NCBI GenBank assembly: GCA_002730795.1
Contig: PCAX01000054.1
Span: forward strand, 1-13,078
Length of the DNA stretch: 13,078 nt
Direction: 5' to 3'
Origin: Chloroflexota bacterium
GTDB taxonomy: Bacteria; Chloroflexota; Dehalococcoidia; Lucifugimonadales; Lucifugimonadaceae
A program made the translations under genes and the position numbers. The notes under the pieces were generated by a model that was given only the letters and a program-made list of their open reading frames with translations, did no database searches and was not told the origin of the DNA. Numbering within the stretch: the first letter of the stretch is position 1; every line of letters starts with the position of its first letter. Shown here one piece after another: positions 8,045 through 13,078 of this stretch.

Positions 8045-9421
8045 TTGCAAATAAATAAAATTCCAAAAATACAAGCGTTTGTCAGTGGCTTTGGAATGTT
8101 GTTTATCGCTGCTCTCGACTTTTCAATTAATGTTTCACTTCCGGTCTTTCGGGAATCCATGAACGTTGATATTGTTTTAGTCTTATGGATAATAATCGTA
8201 TATCACGCAGCCAGAAGCGGAACGGGTTTTATTGCTGGAATATATTCTGACTATTTCGGCATAAAACGTCTGGCAATTTTGGGTATTGCCTTTTATACAA
8301 TATCTGTTGCACTAATTGGGTTACAAAACAATTTGTTTGAAGTAACTTTGTTGAGAATTCCACAAGGTATCGGCGCTGCAATTTTGTTCACTTTAGGACC
8401 TGCTCTAATTTCAAAAACATTTGGGGCAAAGCAAAAAGGTACGGCACTAGGATTCACTCTAACTGCCGTGGCAATCGGACAAATGACAGGCGTTTTATTA
8501 GGGGGGTGGATTTCAGACGAATTCGGATGGAAATATATTTTTTATATGCGAATACCCTTCGGTGTATTGGTTTTTGTGTTTACGTTGATCGGTTTACGGA
8601 CATTAGATAGAACACACCTTTTACCACAAAAACCTCCATCGTTTGAAAGCTCTATTTTCTTGTTTTCGGGAATATTTTCAGCGGTATTGTTTATAGGTTG
8701 TTTAATAACAAACGGACTAATATCTGTTACTACTATGTCGAGTCTCATAATATCTGTGTGTATGTTCTTTTTGTTTTTGAGGCGAGATCAACATAAAACC
8801 AATAAATTAGTGACGTTTTCTTTGTCACAAAAAAACTTAGAAATTTTATCGGGTGGGTTTTCCAATTTATTAGTAACAACTGGAACTTTTATTATGTGGT
8901 TTTTATTTCCCTTTTACGTAAACGATATTGTACGAGAATCAGGTTTAATGATCGGGTTTTTATTGGGATTGTTATCTTTTTCGTCACTACTTGGATACAT
9001 TACTGGTGGTTTACTGTCTGATCAGATAGGAGATAAATTTACAACAGTAGTTGGTTCAATTGTTTCGGCTGCAGGTTTGTTACTTTTACTAACAACATTA
9101 AACAACGGAGACCTGTCTTTAATTCAGTTGGCAACGATTATACATGGTTTAGGATTTGGGGTTCACCAAGGTTCTGTTTACGCACTGAATCTTAGGGATA
9201 CTGAAGGAAATTCAACGGGGTTATTTAGCGCTACTCTTTCGGTATCTCAAACGGTGGGAACTGTATTTTCGATAGCGCTTTTTGGTTCCTTATTTATCTG
9301 GATTTCTGAAACATACGATAACACTTTATTAGCGTATAAATTATCTTTTATTGCTGCGTCGATAATCACATTACTGGGAGGAATAATAGTTATTTCAAGA
9401 GGTTTTAATACAACCAAGTAA
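8045..9421 (+). CDS. Major facilitator superfamily transporter, DHA2-like
   Basis: A polytopic inner-membrane protein of 458 residues with about 12-14 hydrophobic segments, predicted to act as a proton-driven antiporter or exporter. Early LDFSINVSLPVF (24-35) corresponds to the LDxTIVNVALP signature of the DHA2 (EmrB/QacA) group. GVLLGGWISDEFGWKYIF (149-166) matches the motif around the GG-GWRWIF hallmark of that group. Motif-A-like loops are at 64-75 (AGIYSDYFGIKR) and 321-331 (GGLLSDQIGDK). The TTG start at 8045 lies 6 bp after thiS with no strong ribosome binding site; the next ATG (residue 18) would cut into the first membrane segment. Its place at the end of the thi cluster hints at a thiamine-related substrate, but nothing in the sequence proves one. 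Confidence 0.82.
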   Translation: MQINKIPKIQAFVSGFGMLFIAALDFSINVSLPVFRESMNVDIVLVLWIIIVYHAARSGTGFIAGIYSDYFGIKRLAILGIAFYTISVALIGLQNNLFEVTLLRIPQGIGAAILFTLGPALISKTFGAKQKGTALGFTLTAVAIGQMTGVLLGGWISDEFGWKYIFYMRIPFGVLVFVFTLIGLRTLDRTHLLPQKPPSFESSIFLFSGIFSAVLFIGCLITNGLISVTTMSSLIISVCMFFLFLRRDQHKTNKLVTFSLSQKNLEILSGGFSNLLVTTGTFIMWFLFPFYVNDIVRESGLMIGFLLGLLSFSSLLGYITGGLLSDQIGDKFTTVVGSIVSAAGLLLLLTTLNNGDLSLIQLATIIHGLGFGVHQGSVYALNLRDTEGNSTGLFSATLSVSQTVGTVFSIALFGSLFIWISETYDNTLLAYKLSFIAASIITLLGGIIVISRGFNTTK

Positions 9422-9447
9422 TATAAGTCCAACTAAAAAACAACATC

Positions 9448-9477
9448 TTGAAGTCAATTCCATGTTAAAGTTAAACT
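9448..9477 (+). promoter_or_regulatory. Candidate promoter for the lipoprotein gene
   Basis: TTGAAG (9448-9453) and TAAACT (9472-9477) are separated by 18 bp, each matching four of six consensus positions for a sigma-70-type promoter. It lies 35 bp before the lipoprotein ATG, in the 90-bp gap after the transporter gene. In AT-rich DNA such matches are common, so this is weak evidence. Confidence 0.25.
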
Positions 9478-9511
9478 CCAGAGAATATTTCAAAAATTTA
9501 ACAAAAAACCT

Positions 9512-10192
9512 ATGCTTTATACTAAAAACAAAATGGTATTACGATTTTTTTGCACTACATTTTTTTCAATGGTCACAGCAGCTCTTTTATTAGCTTGCGG
9601 TGGAGGATTAACAACTACTGATATTGTTCAAACCCAGACGGCACAAAATAAAATAGAAAATGCAACAGCCACGGCCGAGGCATGGGTAGCAAAGGGTGGA
9701 GATGCAGCCAATGTGGTCGTTCAGGTAGGTGCCGGATCTACCGCTGCTAAAGCTCAGGAAAAAGCATTTGCCACTGCCACCGCTATGGCAGAAGCGGGTA
9801 TAAAATCCGTTGGTGTAGGTTCTGCTGTGGGATCAGAAGAAAGTCAATTAGCCGGAGGATTCGAATACGAAGTACCTGAAGGCGACCCTTTGTCGGGAGA
9901 AATAATTGTGGATATAAAAGATGTTGGAGCTTCAAAGATTGACTTTGTACCCAAAATAGTAAAAATTTCTAAAGGAAGCACCGTGAAGTGGACGAACGCC
10001 CGAAAGTCCGCCAGCAGCACTACCGCTGATGAGGGACAAGATGATTATTGGGATTCAGATGCAATGTCCAAAGGAACATTCGATAAAGAACCGTCTTCCT
10101 ATGAACACGTTTTCGAACAACTTGGATGCTTCACATACAGGTCTTTATACTCTGGAGATGCAGCTCAGGGAGCGATATGCGTCGTCGAGTAA
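9512..10192 (+). CDS. Lipoprotein with Ala-rich stalk and a cupredoxin-like domain lacking copper ligands
   Basis: Predicted membrane-anchored extracytoplasmic protein of 226 residues. The signal peptide ends in lipobox LLAC with C29 as the lipidation site, followed by GGG. Residues ~40-110 are rich in Ala, Thr and Gly, with near-repeats such as ATATAEAW and ATATAMAEAG, probably a stalk. The C-terminal part (~127-226) has the plastocyanin-like skeleton: IVKISKGSTVKWTN (149-162), a YWDSDAMSKGTF segment (179-190), then EHVFEQLGCFTYR (198-210) and a final strand ending at V225. Where blue copper proteins have His, Cys, His and Met, this one has S168, S211, S214 and Ala/Gln (217-219). Two cysteines (C206, C223) could form a disulfide. 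No clear ribosome binding site precedes ATG 9512; ATG at residue 8 is an alternative. A structural or binding role is more likely than electron transfer; its partner is unknown. Confidence 0.72.
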   Translation: MLYTKNKMVLRFFCTTFFSMVTAALLLACGGGLTTTDIVQTQTAQNKIENATATAEAWVAKGGDAANVVVQVGAGSTAAKAQEKAFATATAMAEAGIKSVGVGSAVGSEESQLAGGFEYEVPEGDPLSGEIIVDIKDVGASKIDFVPKIVKISKGSTVKWTNARKSASSTTADEGQDDYWDSDAMSKGTFDKEPSSYEHVFEQLGCFTYRSLYSGDAAQGAICVVE

Positions 10193-10212
10193 TAATACCA
10201 AATACTCAAATA

Positions 10213-10239
10213 ACCTGTAATTAGGGTTAACTTACCTGT
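10213..10239. repeat. Two direct ACCTGT half-sites, 21 bp apart
   Basis: ACCTGT occurs at 10213-10218 and 10234-10239, with one T-A or T-T pair upstream of each and AT-rich bases downstream. The start-to-start distance is 21 bp, two helical turns, in the 64-bp gap before the hydrolase gene. That geometry could suit a regulator binding one DNA face, but a six-base match is short and may be chance. Confidence 0.2.
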
Positions 10240-10256
10240 TTCGAAAAAAATAAATC

Positions 10257-11654
10257 ATGTTAAAAGCGGGAACTTCTAGAGCAAATATCACTCCTCCAAT
10301 AGGCATATCGCACGCCGGATGGGGAGCTCAAACTCACCAGGTAGCTGAGGGAGTTGACATGCCGCTTTATATCTCCGCTCTAACGGTAACTCAAACAGAC
10401 AATGAAGATACAAATAATCAAATAGTCATATTAGATATAGATATCGGAATTCTTTCTCCGGAAAACGATTCAGTGATCCGGAATTACATATCTGAAGGAA
10501 CAGGTATACCTAACGAAAATATCAGAATTTCTTACACTCACACTCACTCGGGCCCCATAGAAGAGGGGGGATGGATAGTTGAAGGCGCCCACTTAATCGA
10601 ACCTTGGATGCAGTCTCTACCCATTAAAGCTTTAGAAGCTGTGCAAAAAACATATCAAAATATGCAAGAAGTGCGAGTAGATACCGGTAGGGGTACATCG
10701 AAAATTAATGTTAATCGTCGGCCTATAGGACCAAATGGAGTACTTTTCACGGGTAGAAATCTTAATGGGTTTGTCGACCATGAAGTACTTGTTACCTCCA
10801 TAGATGACCTGAAAGGCAACGCAGTGGCCACCTTGGTTAATTACGCATGCCACCCAACCATAATGGGACCAGAAAACAGAATGATAACTCCTGATTACCC
10901 TGGTCCAATGCGACGAACCGTTGAGTCATTAGTTGGCGGTATATGTCTGTTTTTACAAGGTGCTGCTGGTAATCAGGGACCCATAGATGGATTCACTGGA
11001 AATCTCTCAATATACAGAAAACTTGGTAAAATGTTAGGAATAGAAGCCGCTCGGGTACGTTTGTTAACGGACCCTGTCCCACGAGAGGAAAAGCTAGATA
11101 AAATTGTTCCATCGGGTGCGGACTTAGGTATATATTCTTTCCCTAAAAGTGGAGAATCAGACGATACATTATCCACTCTGACTTATGAGGCTTTAATGCC
11201 AATAAAAGAATTGCCTGCCGTCGAAGAAATAAAAAAAACATTTGATAACGCAAAAAAATTCCTTGAGGAAACTCGTAAGAGAACTGAAGTGTTAGATGAA
11301 ATAAAAAAAGCGGCTTTCCCAGCGAAACGAGCCACTATTCATAAACGACTGTCTGAAATATTCGGTACAGGTGGAACTAAACCTGTACCTATACAGATCA
11401 TAAGGCTTGGAAATACAGCCCTTGTTTCAATACCAGTCGAGCCATTTGCTGAAATTGGATATCAAGTAAAAAATTCATCTCCGGCAGACTGGACCCTATT
11501 TTCAGGCTATTCAAACGGATATTACGGCTACATGCCAATGAAAGAAAACTACCCCGAAGGTGGATACGAAGTAGACACTACCCCTTTTTCTCCTGGTGCC
11601 GCGGAAATAATGGTCAAAGAGTGCTTGCGGGCATTAAACACGGTTTGGGTTTAA
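10257..11654 (+). CDS. Neutral/alkaline ceramidase-family zinc hydrolase
   Basis: The 465-residue protein belongs to the neutral/alkaline non-lysosomal ceramidase family, zinc amidases whose characterised members cleave ceramide to sphingosine and fatty acid. Family motifs are intact: AGTSRANITPP at the N-terminus, YTHTHSGP (93-100) and NYACHPT (195-201) with the predicted zinc histidines H97 and H199, LFLQGAAGNQGP (231-242), then IPVEPFAEIG (392-401) and SGYSNGYYGYMP (416-427), which should supply the glutamate (E395) and tyrosine ligands, and YPEGGYEV (432-439). A charged helical stretch (about 318-350) lies between the two halves. Unlike secreted ceramidases it has no signal peptide and lacks the C-terminal immunoglobulin-like domain, so it is probably cytoplasmic. 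The substrate is unknown; another N-acyl compound is possible. ATG 10257 has no clear ribosome binding site. It is 64 bp after the lipoprotein gene and ends 7 bp from the convergent permease gene. Confidence 0.82.
   Translation: MLKAGTSRANITPPIGISHAGWGAQTHQVAEGVDMPLYISALTVTQTDNEDTNNQIVILDIDIGILSPENDSVIRNYISEGTGIPNENIRISYTHTHSGPIEEGGWIVEGAHLIEPWMQSLPIKALEAVQKTYQNMQEVRVDTGRGTSKINVNRRPIGPNGVLFTGRNLNGFVDHEVLVTSIDDLKGNAVATLVNYACHPTIMGPENRMITPDYPGPMRRTVESLVGGICLFLQGAAGNQGPIDGFTGNLSIYRKLGKMLGIEAARVRLLTDPVPREEKLDKIVPSGADLGIYSFPKSGESDDTLSTLTYEALMPIKELPAVEEIKKTFDNAKKFLEETRKRTEVLDEIKKAAFPAKRATIHKRLSEIFGTGGTKPVPIQIIRLGNTALVSIPVEPFAEIGYQVKNSSPADWTLFSGYSNGYYGYMPMKENYPEGGYEVDTTPFSPGAAEIMVKECLRALNTVWV
11364..11389. 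repeat. 9-bp perfect inverted repeat inside the hydrolase gene
   Basis: GGTACAGGT (11364-11372) and ACCTGTACC (11381-11389) are perfect complements around an 8-base loop, so the mRNA can form a 9-bp hairpin. It encodes a Gly-Thr-Gly-Gly turn and lies about 265 bases before the stop codon. There is no following T-run, so it is not an intrinsic terminator. It may be a chance product of Gly-Thr codons and nearby Pro-Val codons. Confidence 0.4.
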
Positions 11655-11661
11655 CGCAAAT

Positions 11662-12978
11662 TCATTCGATTTGACGCATACGCGGGTCGAGCCTGTCTCT
11701 TAACCAGTCACCCAAAAAGTTTAGTGAAAGACACACCAAAAATATTGCTAGAGAGGGTACGAGGACTTGGTGGGGAGCAATGGTCAAATAGTCTCTACCT
11801 TCATTTGTCATCACACCCCAAGCCGGCTTGGGAGGTTGAATTCCTGCACCTACGAAACTTAACACTGCCTCAGAAAGTATCAATCCAGAAGTACTCAAAG
11901 TTCCAACCACGATGGCGATATTGAATATACCGGGTAGAAGATGTTTGTACAATATACGGAAATGACTAGCTCCGCAAACTTTGGCAGCGTCTACGTAATC
12001 AAGTTCTTTAAGTACCATTACCTGGGCTCGCACTACCCTGACAAAAGACGTCCAAGATATTAACGCCAACACAAACAACAAAACGTTTAACCCTCTACCA
12101 AAAATCAAAACAACAATCAGGGCGACCATAAGAAACGGCATTGCGTACCATATGTCAACAAATCTTGTGATCAAACCGTCTATAAATCCACCGCCTAAGA
12201 ACCAGAGTTTAAACCGCTTTCTCAGTGGGCCTGTATTTACGAAACGATCAATCAACAAAAGAACAGCACCACCCAGAATAAGTATTCCCCCAATTAGACA
12301 AATCAAATACGACATTATAGGTATGGAAATCGTACCATCAGTTCCCGTTCCTCGTCCAAGTTTGGTTAGGTTCTCTGAAAAACTTGAAAAGGGATTGGCT
12401 ACCTGGACACTCTGGTCAAAGGTCCCAAGACCGATGTTTTCTATGAGCAATGCAATGATGGGCATGAGTATCCAAGTTATTAGCCCCAGTAATACAATCC
12501 AAATTCCTGAAAGTAATATCCCAAGTATTACTGTGGGATTGTATCGATAAAATGTCTGTTCACCCGCCATATATCCGGCGACCATTCCCAGGCTTATGCC
12601 TACAACGCTACCAATACCAAGAGATACCAGTACAACCTGCATGGAAATCCTTGCTCCATGAAGTAATCTCGAAAAAACATCCCGCCCAACATGGTCGGCT
12701 CCCAATAAGTGGTATCCATCAGGCCACCAAGATTTAATAGGTGGGTCACTATATTCAGACGTTTGACCCATTCCTAAATGCCGGTCACGCACAGCCCCGA
12801 TATCTCTCTCATATGGAGCCAAACTTGGGCCAAAAATTGCGGCAATAACCAAAAGTGATAATATTATCCCTGGAAATACAGGGTAACGCCGCAGAAACCA
12901 CCATATGTAACTCAATCCAAAACGACGACGATTTTTATCAGTATCGCCTAACGGTATTTCTGAATTTTCAATTACCAT
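11662..12978 (-). CDS. ABC transporter permease, OppC/DppC-like, with large two-helix insertion
   Basis: Integral-membrane subunit of a peptide/nickel-type ABC importer. The family signatures are plain: the N-terminal membrane helix with LAPYERD (53-59), HLLGADHVGRDVFSRLLHGARISM (90-113), the EAA loop DAAKVCGASHFRIL-KHLLPG (330-350) that contacts the ATPase, and the C-terminal WGVM and SLNFLGDWLRDRLDPRMR (418-435). The usual length is about 280-320 residues, whereas this protein has 438. The excess lies between GYMAG (135-139) and GGFIDGLITRFVDIW (263-277), which adjoin in ordinary DppC. It contains two extra hydrophobic segments (about 149-180 and 218-246) joined by a polar Gly/Ser/Thr-rich loop. 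The insert stays in frame and is hydrophobic, so it is not an artefact of a frameshift. It begins 24 bp after the upstream permease stop, with AGGG about 13 bases before the ATG. Substrate unknown. Confidence 0.9.
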   Translation of the reverse strand: MVIENSEIPLGDTDKNRRRFGLSYIWWFLRRYPVFPGIILSLLVIAAIFGPSLAPYERDIGAVRDRHLGMGQTSEYSDPPIKSWWPDGYHLLGADHVGRDVFSRLLHGARISMQVVLVSLGIGSVVGISLGMVAGYMAGEQTFYRYNPTVILGILLSGIWIVLLGLITWILMPIIALLIENIGLGTFDQSVQVANPFSSFSENLTKLGRGTGTDGTISIPIMSYLICLIGGILILGGAVLLLIDRFVNTGPLRKRFKLWFLGGGFIDGLITRFVDIWYAMPFLMVALIVVLIFGRGLNVLLFVLALISWTSFVRVVRAQVMVLKELDYVDAAKVCGASHFRILYKHLLPGIFNIAIVVGTLSTSGLILSEAVLSFVGAGIQPPKPAWGVMTNEGRDYLTIAPHQVLVPSLAIFLVCLSLNFLGDWLRDRLDPRMRQIE

Positions 12979-13002
12979 ATAAAACTTTTTCCCTGACCCA
13001 TA

Positions 13003-13078
13003 TTAAGAATCCTCCGAAGCTGAACCTAGCCTCACTCTGGGATCAATAAGGGTATACGCTATATCAGCCACTGCAGCA
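13003..13078 (-). CDS. ABC transporter permease, OppB/DppB-like, C-terminal fragment
   Basis: Only the last 24 residues and the stop codon are inside the window; the gene continues past the right edge. Reading leftwards, the frame gives AAVADIAYTLIDPRVRLGS and ends EDS. The D-x-x-Y-x-x-x-DPR-x-R pattern is the typical end of DppB/OppB permeases, after the last membrane helix. Its position just upstream of the OppC-like gene on the same strand is the standard order of such operons. The 24-bp gap implies co-transcription. Confidence 0.8.
   Translation of the reverse strand, partial: AAVADIAYTLIDPRVRLGSASEDS

Noticed and set aside
12152..12550. 132-codon open frame on the + strand opposite the OppC-like gene
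   Set aside because: It is antisense to a clearly conserved permease and its translation is low-complexity Pro/Ser/Ile-rich, as expected from a shadow of membrane codons.
12192..12561. Possible frameshift, gene fusion or assembly error explaining the long OppC-like protein
   Set aside because: The frame is uninterrupted on both sides, the insert is hydrophobic with plausible helices, and the flanking family motifs are intact.
1..13078. tRNA, rRNA, CRISPR repeats, insertion sequences, phage or defence genes
   Set aside because: None was seen on reading both strands; almost all sequence is accounted for by ordinary coding regions, and no intergenic gap exceeds 182 bp.
1..13078. ACCTGT/ACAGGT as a window-wide regulatory motif
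   Set aside because: It occurs several times, mostly inside genes, at about the frequency expected for a hexamer in 13 kb.

Overview
The window comes from a low-GC bacterium. All ten complete genes fit ordinary bacterial families, and no tRNA, rRNA, CRISPR array, transposase or phage gene was seen. A fused AccD-AccA carboxyltransferase, an RNase J beside FtsK, a ceramidase-like hydrolase and a plastocyanin-like lipoprotein would fit a Chloroflexota lineage (Dehalococcoidia/SAR202-like). That placement is inference and would need a phylogeny. Several genes use TTG starts, and few have a clear Shine-Dalgarno sequence.

Region 1 (1-5466, + strand) is housekeeping. It holds the C-terminal ~480 residues of an RNase J whose start lies outside the window, a DNA translocase FtsK/SpoIIIE that overlaps the RNase J end by 11 bp, and a single-chain acetyl-CoA carboxylase carboxyltransferase (AccD then AccA). 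The AccDA chain has altered residues at glycine-rich sites in both halves. It ends tail to tail with a HAD-family phosphatase, with a small perfect palindrome at the junction.

Region 2 (5484-9421) is centred on thiamine. A Cof-type HAD phosphatase on the - strand is divergent from a tight + strand cluster: thiG (thiazole synthase), a ThiE/TenI-family protein that looks more like the thiazole tautomerase TenI than a thiamine-phosphate synthase, thiS (sulfur carrier ending in Gly-Gly) and a DHA2-like major facilitator. Gaps inside the cluster are 5, 16 and 6 bp, so it is probably one transcript. ThiS would supply sulfur to ThiG, TenI would aromatise the product, and the transporter is a candidate for moving a pathway-related compound. 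No thiO, thiH, thiF or TPP riboswitch is visible here.

Region 3 (9422-11654, + strand) has an alanine-rich lipoprotein ending in a plastocyanin-like domain that has lost every recognisable copper ligand. It is followed by a cytoplasmic protein of the neutral/alkaline ceramidase family with its predicted zinc ligands intact.

Region 4 (11662-13078, - strand) is the end of a peptide/nickel-type ABC importer operon: the last 24 residues of an OppB/DppB-like permease and a complete OppC/DppC-like permease. The latter carries an unusual ~120-residue insertion with two extra predicted membrane segments.

The strongest leads are the copper-site-less cupredoxin lipoprotein, the enlarged DppC-like permease, the altered AccDA catalytic motifs, and the thi cluster's TenI-like protein and transporter. 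I found no convincing wholly new multi-gene system.
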